A DNA stretch of 64,000 bases, taken from Ailurus styani. Taxonomy: Eukaryota > Chordata > Mammalia > Carnivora > Ailuridae. Location of the stretch: assembly GCA_002007465.1 (NCBI GenBank), contig LNAC01000019.1, positions 1,228,344 to 1,292,343 on the forward strand, given 5' to 3'. The notes under the pieces were generated by a model, which ran no database searches, was not told where the DNA came from, and worked only from the letters and a program-made list of their open reading frames with translations. How positions within the stretch are numbered: the first letter of the stretch is position 1; the number at the start of each line of letters is the position of its first letter. This document shows positions 33,940 to 45,734 of this stretch, in pieces. The position numbers and the translations under genes were made by a program.

Positions 33940-34522
33940 TTTTTTATTGTGTTATGTTAGTAACCATAAAATACATCATTAGTTTTTGGTGCAGTGATCC
34001 AAGATTCATTGTTCATATACAACACCCAGTGCTCCATGCAATACATGCCCTCCTTAATACCTACCACCAGGCTCACCCATCCCCCCCAAACCCCTCTCTT
34101 CTAAAACCCTTAGTTTATTTCTTGGAGTCCACAGTCCCTCATGGTTCATGGTTCATCTCCCCCTCTGATTTACCCCAATTCACTTTTCCTTTCCTTTTCC
34201 TAATGTCCTCCAGGTTATTCCTTATGTTCCACAAGTAAGTGAAACCATATGATAATTGACTTTCTCTGCTTGACTTATTTCACTCAGGGTAATCTCCTCC
34301 AGTCCCATCCATGTTGATACAAAAGTTGGGTATTCATCCTTTCTGATGGCTGAGTAATATTCCATTGTATATATGGACCACATCTTCTTTATCCATTCGT
34401 CTGTCGAAGAGCATCTTGGCTCTTTCCACAGTTTGGTGATTGTGGACATTGCTGCTATGAACATTGGGGTACACGTGGCCCTTCTTTTCACTACATCTGT
34501 ATCTTTGGAGTAAATAATAAAC
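33940..34522 (-). mobile_element. Young 5'-truncated LINE-1 3' end, antisense
   Basis: Poly-T left end, a 3' UTR of a second subtype ('gtgttatgttagtaaccata', 'caacacccagtgctccatgc'), then the ORF2 C-terminus in minus orientation (open frames 34222-34527 and 34334-34540). Target duplication similar to GGCATTTTTTCT (33927-33938) and GACATTTTTTCT (34524-34535). Confidence 0.9.
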
Positions 34523-34535
34523 GACATTTTTTCTA

Positions 34536-34858
34536 GACAACCTAGCCTACCTAGAAACTATCAGAATGCAGGCAACTGATAATATCAAGTAGCTTGTTGT
34601 AATCAATAAAAATATACAGTCTAAATTAAGGTCTTAATCTGCCCATTTCACTAACACTGTGCTTGCAGGTGCCAAGTGACTTTGTAACAAAAGTACACTC
34701 ACCTGCATACAGGTACTTTTTTCCATGTACACTTGCAACATCAGATGGTAAGAAAGACACCCCTTTTCTTGGACTGCTCTCCTCTGCCACCTTCCCAAAG
34801 CCAAGGTAACTTTGTTTCAGTCCTATTCTGTCTGGATTTTCTTCTGCCTCCACTGTTT
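34536..34858. other. Unique DNA, nothing recognised
   Basis: No repeat recognised. The minus-strand frame 34626-34853 (75 codons) has no motif. Confidence 0.35.
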
Positions 34859-34859
34859 G

Positions 34860-35640
34860 TCAGGTTTTCTCCTTAGGCTCCCACATTTCTCTATCTCTGC
34901 AGAACAGAATTTGCCCTTCTCTCCAGTCTAGCTCTCAGGTCCAGGCTGATGACTCCCCAAACTGAGAGACCTTCCCATAAATTTCAGACCATGTTCTGCA
35001 GCCCTCTATTCACAGATATCTCAGTGCTACTCTGGCTCTAGAACTCAACTCATCACCCCCCTCCCATAAACAGGTCCTCATCCTGACAGTCATCCAGACC
35101 AAGAAAATCAGTCATCATCAATTCTTCTTTCCTTACCTCTGACAGATGGCAAGTGAAACTTCCTGTCATCACCATTTTATGTCAGTTCCTAGACAAACAC
35201 AGCCTCTTCAGTAAGCTCTAACTTCACCTTTACTCCCTTTAACACGACTTGCACTGTCACCATTTACATCTTCCAAATGTATTGCTTTCAAATCACCCCC
35301 CCTTATCCAAAAACCTCAGTGGATCCCCATGATTTATGAAGTATTCAATCGAAAACCCCTCAGCTTTGCCCTCAAGAGATGTATTATTAACATTGCCCCC
35401 CTCCTCTACCATAACTTCCTTCCGACTATAAATTCTGTTCCTCCAGACTGCAGTTTCCCACTGCTAAGTTTGTGCCCACAGAGCTTCTCCCCAGCTCTTT
35501 GCCCCAAATGCCCTATCTCTTCATGCTATCTACTCGAATCTGGCCCTAGCTCAGTCCACTCATTTTTGGCCCTAGGTCAGTCCACTTTCTCCATGTGACC
35601 CTTCATGTGTTAAGACTCTTCTGATCTTTAAAAACAAATA
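34860..35640 (+). mobile_element. LINE-2 (L2) fragment, sense
   Basis: A degraded but ordered match to the L2 3' region: 'aacctcagtggatccccatg' (35315-35334), then 'gccctcaagagatg', then 'gcccacagagcttctcccca' and 'cttcatgctatctact'. The CT-rich base bias is typical of sense L2. The open frame 35329-35598 is L2-derived chance coding, not a gene. The left boundary is uncertain. Confidence 0.65.
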
Positions 35641-35649
35641 TTGCCCACA

Positions 35650-35795
35650 TCACTCACTTGTCATTTATTGTTAGTTGACTGTGTGGTGTGTACCTGTGTG
35701 TAAAAGTTAAAATACATGTAAAAGGCTTAGAGTGGTTCCTGTCGCATGGTAAGTATTTAGTCACTATTAGCAATTATCAGTATGAATATTCTTAT
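35650..35795 (+). mobile_element. MIR 3' part, sense
   Basis: 'aaaatacatgtaaaaggctt', 'tggttcctgtcgcatggtaa', 'gtatttagtcactattagc' follow the MIR 3' end order. Only the 3' half is preserved. Confidence 0.6.
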
Positions 35796-35837
35796 TATTA
35801 CTACTACTACTAATATTATTGTCATGGAAATGACCTA

Positions 35838-35905
35838 CCAATGTATTCTACAGGGTTTAGCATGGTATCTTGGAATTAGTATGTGCTCAATAAACACAAA
35901 TCTTC
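35838..35905 (+). mobile_element. L2 extreme 3' end, sense
   Basis: 'tacagggtttagcatggtat' followed by 'agtatgtgctcaataaaca', the terminal signature of L2/MIR-type elements. Confidence 0.55.
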
Positions 35906-36573
35906 TAAAGTAATTTTTATGCATGGATGCTTTGCAAAGCAATTCATGGAAGCATAGAAAGAAGTGAGTGATAGAGGAGGCTTAACTAATTATTATGAGT
36001 ACGGAAAATAGATTTTGCTTTGAAAATTCTTTTATGAAAGTCTTTATCCAGTCTGTGTATACATCCGAATTATAATATATTTAGTCTCTTCTCAGAGATA
36101 ACAGCGCTCCTCCTACCCATCTGTCATGTCAGGTTGCACTGAGAAAATGCTAATTTACCTTTTTGATATACCATTTGACAATTTCTGGTTTCAGATATCA
36201 CACGCAAGGTTGCACATCAGTGAATCAAATTTGAATCCATATTGTCAAGTTCATATTTAGAATAAAATTATGTTGCATCTTTCATATAAACTTAAAAGTA
36301 AAGTTGTATATCAAACGAGTGTGTGCATGTAACTTGAATGCAGAAGATAAAAGTAAGGCAAAGGAAGACATTATTATCTTATTGGCTATGAAATTACTGA
36401 ACCAACTCAGTTGATTTATGGAAAAGGTTTAAGCAGTTTCAGTTTAACTTTCGCAGTGCAACTTCTGGATGCCCATTCCATTAATTCATTGAATAAAAAG
36501 AGCATTCTTTTCATTCTAATTATCTTAGCTATACATGTTAAATATGCTAAAAGCTAAACACAAGCAATAATAT
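35906..36573. other. Unique AT-rich DNA, nothing recognised
   Basis: No repeat family and no open frame of interest. Confidence 0.35.
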
Positions 36574-36587
36574 TCCTGTCATTTTTT

Positions 36588-36763
36588 TTAAAGATTATTT
36601 ATTTATTTATTTCACAGAGGGAGAGAGATCACAAGGAGGCAGAGAGGCAGGCAGANNNNNNNNNNNNNNNNNNNNNNNNNNNNNNNNNNNNNNNNNNNNN
36701 NNNNNNNNNNNNNNNNNNNNNNNNNNNNNNNNNNNNNNNNNNNNNNNNNNNNNNNNNNNNNNN
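36588..36763 (-). mobile_element. CAN-SINE, antisense, mostly hidden by a 108-N gap
   Basis: 36588-36655 is the SINE 3' end (AAAGATTATTTATTTATTTA, 'gagagatcacaagg', 'gcagagaggcaggcaga'). N occupies 36656-36763. The flanks repeat TCCTGTCATTTTTTT (36574-36588 and from 36764), the target duplication. 68 + 108 bp is about the length of a whole SINE, so the gap hides the remaining body and head. Confidence 0.88.
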
Positions 36764-36778
36764 TCCTGTCATTTTTTT

Positions 36779-37318
36779 ATCCTCCAACTCCTCAGAAATA
36801 ATTAAACTATATTGAGAGAAATAATTCTTCACTCAAAATTATTTTTACCAATGCAAAGGAAGCAGCGTGCAATAAAAATTCATATAACCTAGTCATTCAG
36901 TATAAAAATAGAACTAAAATAGGATTAAAAGCAATTTAGTTCAGTGCAAAGGAGAAAGTTGCCTGTGTTTACCTTAATTTCATAGGATAAATATATATTT
37001 CAGATTTTCCATATTCTTAAGAAATTTGGGAGAATTTAGAGACTAATTTTATTGTAATGAAAAATATTTAGAGATTTTAAAATTTTTGAATCAAGAATTT
37101 CAATTTTGAATTTATTTGAATAAAAAAATATCAACAAGATTTCTGAGCTCCAAAGTCAACAATAGAGGCAAAGAGTCACAGATATAAAGAACAACTTCAA
37201 GCAATAAAAGATCCAAATGGGAGTTCTAAGGTGCTATAGTGACAAAAAAGGATCACAGTTTTTTGGGTACTGAGAAGGAAAGACTCATTCTAAGAACATC
37301 CTCAGTCCCTCATGTTAA
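36779..37318. other. Unique AT-rich DNA, nothing recognised
   Basis: No repeat family or supported frame. Confidence 0.35.
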
Positions 37319-37319
37319 T

Positions 37320-37467
37320 TAGGTATATAGGTAAGTAGGTAGGTAGCTAAGTAGTAGATAGACAGACAGACAGATGATGGATGGGTAGATGGATGGATGG
37401 ATGATGGATGGATGGATGGATGATGGATGGATGGATGGATGGATGGATGGATGGATGGATGGATGGA
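37320..37467. repeat. Compound (GTAG)/(GACA)/(GGAT)n microsatellite
   Basis: Starts as imperfect GTAG units, passes through GACA units (37360-37373) and becomes GGAT units with occasional GAT breaks up to 37467. It creates an I-H-P-S repeat in a minus-strand frame (37315-37524), which is not a protein. Confidence 0.95.
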
Positions 37468-38911
37468 AACAAAGTTACAATTCATAGATTCTCTACAATG
37501 TGATAGCTTGTACACAAAAGTCATCTTAGTTCATACATGAACTTTCCCAGCCCCTTAATGTTTTGTGTTACTGAGTAACAACAGCTGAACAGAATATAAT
37601 AACACAATAACTGGGGCAGGCTGCAAAAAGACACAGTACTGGACCAGTGAAACAAGCGCTGTCTTGGAAGCACTCACTGGGAGATTTTCCTCTTCTTTTG
37701 TGCAAAACCTGAAACTTTTCCTCAACCTACAACTTATCTCTCTTCCCTCATTTCCATAATTCAGATGCTTCGACCCTCTCTTACATTCACCTCGACCCAA
37801 TTGCTTTCATCTTTTTCCCCCAAGGGTGAAATCTAAAAGGTTCTGTAGTGTTACTTTTTTAAAGAGTATTGCATGTTTTTTTTAACTAGTTATTAATTAG
37901 GATTGGTATTTTTGTGTCATGTACAGGTTATAAGTCGTACAGTTTTTGAAAGACCAGCCCCAATTCTATTTTCGCATTAAGTTTTGTTATCTTTTAGAGA
38001 TGATTTTGCCAAACATGAGGTTTTTCAGAAAAGTGTGTATCATACAATAGCAGAAGAGATGTTTATATTCTGTTTTAGAATTTCACCATAAAAAGTTTCA
38101 TCCTTACCCTAAAATCCCTATTGCCTATGTTCAAGTTTTAATTCATTTGTTTCTAAGATCTCTCAAAGGTATTTACAAATTTCCTTTTCTTTTTCCCATA
38201 ACTTGATCTAGTCACGGACTGTGGAAAAACCTTCAACATTTATAGGTAAGTTATTAATAAATCTGCCTTGATGCTGTAAACTCCTCATCAAAAGATTGAT
38301 TATAAAAATTATTTTTTGCAAAAATATTATTTGATATTAATTGGTTAAGTCATTAAAATTTTTTACTCTACCAATAATCCATGATGTACAATGCTCTACC
38401 TATCTAATTACAGCACTGTGACTCATCTCTTCTGTTTCATTGCACAAGACTTCTTTTAAAAGATAAAAGGTTTTTGTTCACCTGTCATCTTTCTTTGCAT
38501 TGCCTTCTCTTCCTTTCCCGTGTTGGCCTCAGTCATGTGGACTTTGGGATGCTAGTTACCTGCCTGCTATCTTTCTGACATATTTTTGCAAGTATTTTTG
38601 GCATATCACTGTGAGCCAAGCTTGCCCTTTCTCTCACGTTGGCTACATACTTTAGTGCTTTCCCCTTCAACTGAACTCTTCCATCTGTCTAATAAGCAAT
38701 TAATTCCCTTGGCAAAAAAAAATAGGCATCAGTGGTATCTTATAAAATATCAGTTTTTAATATATCAAGAGAATGCTTAGGTCCAATTCAAGTGGTATTT
38801 GAGCGGTTTTATTCTTTTACTTTCAGTTTTCTTTAGTTTTTTTCAGAGCAATAGTTTTGTTTTGCTTTTTGTTTTGTTTTTCAAATGGAAGGAGCAGGAT
38901 GTAGAAAAACG
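37468..38911. other. 1.4 kb of unique-looking DNA, no gene
   Basis: No repeat family recognised. Frames 37555-37800 (minus) and 38586-38780 (plus) lack motifs. 38815-38890 is T-rich. Confidence 0.4.
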
Positions 38912-39182
38912 TGAACTCTAGAGGTTAGCTTTGGAGTTCACATCCTTTTCCACCATTTGCTCACTATGTAGTCAAGTTATTTAAGCCTCCTGGGCCTCAG
39001 TTTCCTCATAGATTTGTGGGTTTATTTAAATGAATAAAAATGCTTCAAACACTGAAAAAAATAAAGTAAAATTAAGATGTTAAAATTAATTAATTAATTA
39101 ATTAATATGGGTGAGGTGCTTATAACATTGCCTGACACATAGTTAAACTAAGAAGTATATACTGCTATCACTATGACTATTA
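38912..39182 (+). mobile_element. MIR-family SINE, sense, with an AT-rich internal insertion
   Basis: 'gaggttagctttggagttca', 'ctcactatgtagtcaagtta', 'agcctcctgggcctcagttt' give the tRNA-related part and core. 'acattgcctgacacatag' gives the 3' part. Between them 39050-39110 is an A/T-rich filler including (TTAA)n. Confidence 0.82.
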
Positions 39183-39315
39183 TCTTCCCATATCACTGAT
39201 TTTATGCCATGTCATTCCTTGATTCCTATACTACATATTTGCAGGGGTTGAGATATGATGTATCCTTTGGGATTCACATACCAAGATAGTGCAAATCAAA
39301 GTTAACATCTTCAAA

Positions 39316-39334
39316 CACACACACACACACACAC
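39316..39334. repeat. Short (AC)n tract
   Basis: Nineteen bp of AC dinucleotide in unique DNA. Confidence 0.9.
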
Positions 39335-39534
39335 CCTACATCCCAGACAAGAATATTTTAAAATCTCGTGAGCCACTCTACCACACTGACCCAAGGACTA
39401 GGAACTCAGTGATTAGACTCTTGGTAAACTGGGATCTCACATCCTTGGAGGGTTCTCCTGAAACAACCATCTGATAATCAGTACTAAGGGAAAATATAAA
39501 TTTGAACTGTATTCCGTAAGTGACTGATATGTGA

Positions 39535-39895
39535 GAAGTCATTTCATTAAATCATTTATTCACTGAGTAAACAGTAGTTCCCATCCTGTGCCAAACACAA
39601 CACGGGTTGCTGAGGGTACAAATATAGACCAAAAATTTCATGGTTCTTATTGTCTCAGTGTTTGTAATCTAGTAGAGAAAACATACAATGAAAGCAATAT
39701 AGCATAAGAGCTGAAAGATGAATAATGCAAAGTTTCATGAGAGTAGACAAGAATGGCAGATATACTGGATTTGGTGGACAGGAAAGTCTTCCAGAGAAAG
39801 TCATCTAAATGGAGACATAAAGGGTAAATAGGAATTAGTGAAAGTCTGGGTGAGAAGTTTTTGAAGCAAAGAGAATAACAAGTGTGAAAATTACT
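39535..39895 (-). mobile_element. L2 3' end, antisense
   Basis: Antisense L2 order: 'atttattcactgagtaaaca', 'cctgtgccaaacacaacac', 'tgctgagggtacaaatatag', 'ttgtaatctagtagagaaaa', later 'ggaaagtcttccagagaaa' and 'agcaaagagaataacaagtg'. Confidence 0.78.
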
Positions 39896-39909
39896 GTATC
39901 TATTAATGA

Positions 39910-40075
39910 CCTTAAGCATTTACTTGCTCTCACTATACTCATCTATCCCTCCGCTAGATTCAGGGTGGAAGATTTGTCTGATTAGTGCACTGTTATGTAT
40001 CCATCTCCCAGAAAAATGCATATATGGTGATCTACAGTATGAGCTCTTAAGTATTTGTGGAATGAATGAATAAAT
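39910..40075 (+). mobile_element. L2 3' end, sense, head-to-head with the previous L2
   Basis: 'ctccgctagattcagggtgg', 'gaagatttgtctgattagtg', then 'gtatttgtggaatgaatgaa' follow the terminal part of L2. It lies in opposite orientation directly beside the minus-strand L2. Confidence 0.7.
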
Positions 40076-40890
40076 TCAGCACAGCTCTGTTATTTCTACT
40101 TTACAGCTTCCAACCAGGAATCCTGGTTCATTCAATCTGATGATTAGACTTGAGGGTCTGCAGTGGTATCATTTATGCATGTCACACATCTCCTGCACAA
40201 ATAATACTACATGACATCCTTGTGTTCATCTCAAAATCTATGGCTTACTTTTCAGTGTTACTAAAGGGCAAAGAAACAATATTACCCTTGTTAAGAAAAA
40301 ATGATACTAATGTGTCTTATCTTTCCATGAGCCTTATACACTGCCATTAAGATTCTCATACAGATAAGGGTGTGGGTGTGTTCAAACATTTACACACTAA
40401 TATTTGGTGCAGTTTCTCTGCTGTCTTTCTATCACAATCATGGAAAAATGGATAAAAGGAAGCTCCAATGTCTTAAATATTGGTCAGAAAAAAATTGCAT
40501 TCAATATGGGTTAAAAATGCAATAATTCCAGCTTTAGAGTCAAGATAAAAATTTGCCAAGGTTCTTAAGTGAGTCCTAAAGTCATTCTGAGGAACTGCAG
40601 TAAAATACTGAATTGAAGTAAACCTAACAAACGTGAAAGGTGAATGAGCTCCATTCTGGGAATCAATAATTCTGATGTAAGCACAGGGGAAATTGTGAAG
40701 CAACCAGTCCACTTCTAGAATCTTTCCATTTTCCCCTTCAGAATCCTTTTCTTCTCACTGCCCAAGCCAACCCCCAATCCTGTCCCCACTTAGGGTTGAT
40801 GCTGTCAGGCCATACCTCAAGCTATCCATTTCTCTCTTTATGCTCTTCTCTTTCAAAAGGTCAGCTAGATTGGAGGCTTTGCTTCTGTGT
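40076..40890. other. Unique-looking DNA, no gene
   Basis: Nothing recognised. Frames 40150-40350 (plus) and 40473-40712 (minus) have no motif. Confidence 0.35.
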
Positions 40891-40891
40891 T

Positions 40892-41015
40892 CATGAAAGG
40901 CAGTCTGACCCAGTAAACAGCACAGAGTTGAAAGCCCAGTTCAATCACCTACATGCTGTGCAGTCCTGGATATGTTACACAAGGTCTCTGAAGCTCTGAT
41001 TCCTCATCAGGTATG
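40892..41015 (+). mobile_element. MIR fragment, sense
   Basis: 'gaaaggcagtctgacccagt', 'gaaagcccagttcaatcacc', 'tgtgcagtcctggatatgtt', 'tctctgaagctctgattcct': tRNA-related part and core of MIR. Confidence 0.7.
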
Positions 41016-42165
41016 ATAGAGTGCTTTAAAAAGAAAAAAAGAAAGAAAAACCCTAGTTGCTATCCCATTGGGGAAATGTAACCAATAATTCCACACTGGA
41101 GAGTTTATGATTAAAATACTCAGTGCATCGCTCCAGAAATATCCACATGTTCAAAGGACATAAGGTCAAAGGAAGAAAATGCTTACAAGAAATTTTCTGG
41201 CATCAGTAAAAGAATAGTAGGGATAAAGACTTTCCCAGAGAACTTTAACCCACACTTCATGGGCAGCTACCTACTCCACCCATTCCAACCGATATAATGT
41301 GGTGCCCATAGAAGGTGATTAAAAAACAGAAACTTCTAGATAATTAAATGGTGCCAGTCCAATTATGGACTAGGATTAAGGCCAGAGCTAAGCATATTTA
41401 AAGTGCTTAATTTATTTGTAACTGAATGAAATTGACCAATGTCTTATATATTTTAGAGTGCAGCTGCCTTTTGAGTATATCCATATACTTTCAATAATGC
41501 TAGTAGTTTTCATTAATTCTACAATGTATTTTTTTGTCTCAGAAATCAGGGTATTGCTTACAATCCATCGAAATGCATTAGTCTCTTTCTTCTTTCTTAG
41601 TGGTAGATATGTGATGGAATCTTAGAGTCACTAAAATGTTAACATGTAGAATAACACAGAATTCCAGACAATGAACACTCAGTAAATTCTGATTGAAAGT
41701 CAAACAGCAAATATGCAGCTTAGCGGATCAGAGTGATCTATTTTACTTTGTGGATATTTAGTCACCGAGCATAAACTTTAGGAATATTTTTAAAAGACAA
41801 CTTTGAATAAGGTACATGTGTAAAAAGAGTGTGCTTCAAACTGCTTAACACACAACCTCCAATAAATAAAGATTTCATTCAAGCTTTATAGTCAACATCC
41901 TAGCAGTCTTTATTTCACATCTTGTTATTTTTAAACAACAATTAAGATAGGCACTTGTAAAAACTAAAGTGAATATATATTCATCTTATTTTGAGATTTG
42001 CTTATACCCCTTGAAAATAATTATATATTCCATAGGTCATCACAAAACCTGAGTTTGAAAATCTCTACCTCGTGTTCACCAATATTTATGTTAAACTGCC
42101 CAAAGTACTATGGTTCCTTTAAACAATTTCCAACTGTTTATTCTGCCCAGGTGCCCTGGGGGATA
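41016..42165. other. 1.1 kb of unique-looking DNA, no gene
   Basis: No repeat family recognised and no supported open frame. Confidence 0.4.
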
Positions 42166-42169
42166 TAAT

Positions 42170-42394
42170 AAAAGGAAGGGAAAGAAAAAAAGGAAAGAAG
42201 GAAAGAAAGAGAGAGAGAGAGAGAGGGAGGGAGGGAGGAAGGAAGGAAGAAAGAAGGGAGGGAGGGAGAGAGAGAGAGAAAGAAAGAAGGAAAGGAGGAA
42301 AGAAAGAAAAGGAAGGAAGGAAGGAAGGAAAGAAGGAAGGAAGGAAGGAAGGAAGGAAGGAAGGAAGGAAGGAAGGAAAAGCGGAAGGAAGGAA
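42170..42394. repeat. 225-bp polypurine tract (GGAA/GAAA/GA/GGGA)n
   Basis: After 'gatataataaaa' the plus strand is purine-only for over 200 bp apart from rare breaks, with GAAA, (GA)n, (GGGA)n and finally (GGAA)n domains. The three overlapping open frames here are repeat translations. Such mirror-symmetric purine tracts can adopt H-DNA and are often unstable. Confidence 0.95.
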
Positions 42395-43130
42395 GTCATG
42401 CGTTGATAACATAAGCACAGCAAGTTGATATTTAATTTTATAAATCTTCTATTATTTTGGGTTAATGTAAAGATAGCCAAGTGAGCCCCCCATGGGGCTA
42501 TAATTAATATTTTTGTATAGTGCAATGGTCAGTGTTGACTCTCATGTACTCATATTCTCTAAGAAATTACTCATTTTTAAATTGACTTTTCTGTCTGTGA
42601 AGACTCAAAAATCCTTATTACCTTTATGTGTTTTGGTTTTATATTTTGATTTACCATCTTGGGTGCAGTTATTCACAGATCAAACCACGGTATGTTATGT
42701 AAAAACATATAACACAAAAACTCCAGCCTCACACCCACTATTTCACACAGCTGTGCTAAGGACTATAATCAATTGCAGATGCCCTAGTCTATAATATTCT
42801 CTGTAGTCACGGAAAATACCACACTAGACAGACCTGTTTTACCACGGATTCTCAAATTTAAAGTTTCCGAGATCTCAGAATGGTATAGTCTGATAAAATC
42901 TGCATTGCTTATCACAATATCCAATATACCTCTTAAACAATTCCTATGTGAAAAAAAAGATTTAGATAAAAACAGAGATAGATCAATGAATCCAAAGAAA
43001 TTTCAGAAGCAAAATAAAATCCTGTAACTATTAAAACAAGCATAGTGTTTTCTTTACTTTTCTCTAAAGCTTGACCATAGACAACAAAAAGTTGACAAAA
43101 ATCAATTTTAGAATGTTACCTTTACAAAAG
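42395..43130. other. Unique-looking DNA, no gene
   Basis: Nothing recognised. The plus-strand frame 42513-42794 (93 codons) has no motif, and its reverse strand and neighbours give no exon structure. Confidence 0.35.
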
Positions 43131-43131
43131 A

Positions 43132-43580
43132 CAGTCAAAACAACACAAATGTACTTCAACTGATGAATGGATAAACATAATATGGTATACCTATACAGTG
43201 CAATAGTATTCAGCAAAGAAAAAAAATGGAATGAAGGAGGATACATGCTACAACATAAATGAACCCTGAAAATATTTTGCTAAGGGAAAGAATCTAGTCA
43301 CAAAAGACTGCATATTATATGATCCCATTTAAATGAAATGTCTAAATCCAGAGAGACAGAAAGTAGATAAGTGGTTGCCTAGGGCTGGGGGTAGGTGACA
43401 GATGGGGAGTGACTGCTCATAGGTACCAGGTTTCTTTTTGGAGGATGAAAATCTTCTAAAATTAGATTGTGATGACAGTTGCACAACTCTGCCTATACTG
43501 AACTGTGTCCCTTAAAGTATAAACCTTAAGTGGATGAATTGTATGGTGTGTGAATTATATGTGAATAACATCATTTTGAA
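43132..43580 (+). mobile_element. Old LINE-1 3' end, sense (L1MB-like)
   Basis: 'cttcaactgatgaatggata', 'ggatacatgctacaacataa', 'agaaagtagataagtggttg', 'tggggagtgactgctcatag', 'tggtgtgtgaattatatgtg' follow the ORF2 end and 3' UTR of L1MB-type elements up to about 43580. Confidence 0.85.
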
Positions 43581-43819
43581 AGACAATAGCTCAAAGGCAA
43601 AACTTTTTCCTCCTACTAAATGACAAAAACTTTCTCCATGGGTAGAGATGCCAATGTCCTGCTGCAAGCACTGAAAAATGAAAATTTGCAAAGGAAAAGG
43701 GAGTCCTCAGCAGAAATTTACTACAGAGAGCTTAAGATGGAGATAGTTACCCAATTCTATTATCCATGTTTAAACAAATGACTCCAGTAACCAGGAAACA
43801 GTTCTTAGGGACTGAGTAG

Positions 43820-44046
43820 TGTTGCCAGATAAAATAGAGGAAGCTCAGTTAGATTTGAATTGCAGACAATGAACAAATTTTTAGTATAAATGACCCCAAA
43901 TATTATATAAATATTAAGTTAAATATTATAAAAAGATTAAATATCTGAGGACATACTCATAGTAAAATACTATCCATTGTCTGCTTGAAAATCAAATTTA
44001 TCTGAGTGTCCTGTACTTTTTGTTGTTCATATTATATCTAGCAACC
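43820..44046. mobile_element. Palindromic non-autonomous DNA element (MER-type)
   Basis: The ends are inverted repeats: TGTTGCCAGATAAAATA at the left pairs with the complement of 'tattatatctagcaac' at the right. Inner arms also pair ('tttgaattgcagacaatgaa' against 'attgtctgcttgaaaatcaa'). This large-hairpin architecture is that of ancient palindromic MER elements. The family name is not certain. Confidence 0.65.
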
Positions 44047-44452
44047 TAGGCTGGTAATTTCTTTTTAGACCGTTTTCTTACCAAAAGCTCAGAGCGGTTA
44101 AAAACAAAACCAGGGTAGGTTCATTTATTCAGTGTTTGGTATGCCCAGTACTAGAAATACTATAGTGAACAAGATGGACTCAGAATGTAGAGTCTGGCAA
44201 AAGAAGACAGAAAAGTGAAAGCTCAGTAACAGTGTAGTATGATGAATTATCAAGGATGACAAGCAGACAGCAAGCAAAGAGGACAAATAAGTAGAAATGG
44301 GCAAAGACTCAGAGATGAACAAGAGTATGGCTAGTTCAAAGAAACAAAGAAGTTGCATATGAAAACAAAAAAAATATGGCAAGGGCAGAGTGGGGTCTTA
44401 AGAGATTATTTTAAGGAGATATAAAGAAGCCACTCCATGGAGAGGTGTGGGT

Positions 44453-45003
44453 TTCTTTAATAGATTTTATTTTTTAAAGCAATTTTAGGTTCACAACAAA
44501 ACTGAGCACAAAGTACAGAAGAGTCCCCATATACCACTGTCCTTACACACACACACAGCCTCCACCACTATCAACATCCTGCATGAGAGTGGTAGATTTA
44601 TTGATGGATGAACCTACATTGACGTATAGTTATCACCCAAAGTCCACAGTTTCCTTTAAGTTTCACTCTTGGTATTGTACATTATATGGATTTTAGCACA
44701 TGTATAATGACATGTATCCGCCACTTTAGTATCATACAGAATAGTTTCACTGCCCTAAAAATCCTCTGTGCTCTACATATTTATTCTTCCATTCCCCTTA
44801 ACCCCTGGCAACCACGTATCTTTTTTACTATCCCCATAGTTTTGCCTTTTTCGGAATGTTATACAGTTGGGATCATACAGTATGTAGCCTTTTCAGATTG
44901 TCTTCTTTCACTTAGTAATATGTTAAAAGTGTAAGTTTCTTCCATATGTTTTCATGGCTTGATAGCACATTTATTTTGAGTGCCAAATGATGTTCCCTTG
45001 TCT
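44453..45003 (-). mobile_element. Old LINE-1 (L1M) 3' UTR fragment inside the L2
   Basis: 'gcaattttaggttcacaaca', 'cctccaccactatcaacatc', 'gatgaacctacattgacgta', 'ccctaaaaatcctctgtgct', 'catggcttgatagcacattt' are the antisense L1M landmarks in order. L2 flanks both sides. The plus-strand frame 44686-44934 is an artefact. Confidence 0.85.
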
Positions 45004-45734
45004 GGAGGTCCCACGAAAGGTTTTTAAGTCATCTTAAAAGTATTGACTTTAAACAGGAGAAAAACAGGATCACATTGTTTAAAAAATCGCTTTGGTTCTA
45101 AATTAGAGAATAGGCTGGAGGAGGATCCATTAGAAGATTGTCATAGTAATTAAAAAGAGAAATGATGGTGATCTGTAATAGTGTGTTAGTGGAAGTGGAG
45201 AGAAGTAAGCATAATCAAGGCATAAGAGGGAGCAGAATCCTAGGACTTGGTGATTGGTTATAACCATAAAGGTGTGGGAGGACTTATGTCAAAATTCCAG
45301 GTGTCTGATTTGGATGGTAGTGTCATTCATCAAAATGATGATCACTGAGAATAAAGGAGAGACTTGTGGAGAAACACACGGAAATCATTTGGGAGCATAC
45401 TGAACTTGAATAATATCCAAGATATGTATCTGAGCAGTGACTTCTAGTAGATGGTATACTAATGAAGAACTCAGGATAGAAGTCTAACACACAGTAGTTT
45501 TCGGAGGCATCACTAAAGAAAAATTGAAACTTAGATGTGGATAGGCTCATCCAGTGAGTGTGTTTGGACTGAGAAAAGAAGACAGGTCAGGACAGAACCC
45601 CAGAGAGCACCAACATTTGGAGTCCCTGCAGAGGAAATGACAGCAGTAAGAGATGTTCATGAAAAGCTAGGAGTTGATAGTATCACAAAAGTAACGGAAG
45701 AGAGTTCCAGAAAGTGGGAGCTAGTTTAAGGCTT

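Noticed and set aside
37315..37524. IHPS-repeat peptide
   Set aside because: (GGAT)n microsatellite on the opposite strand.
42091..42525. Long frames with PSFLPSFL or KEGRKEGR repeats
   Set aside because: Translations of the purine tract; low-complexity DNA is open in several frames.
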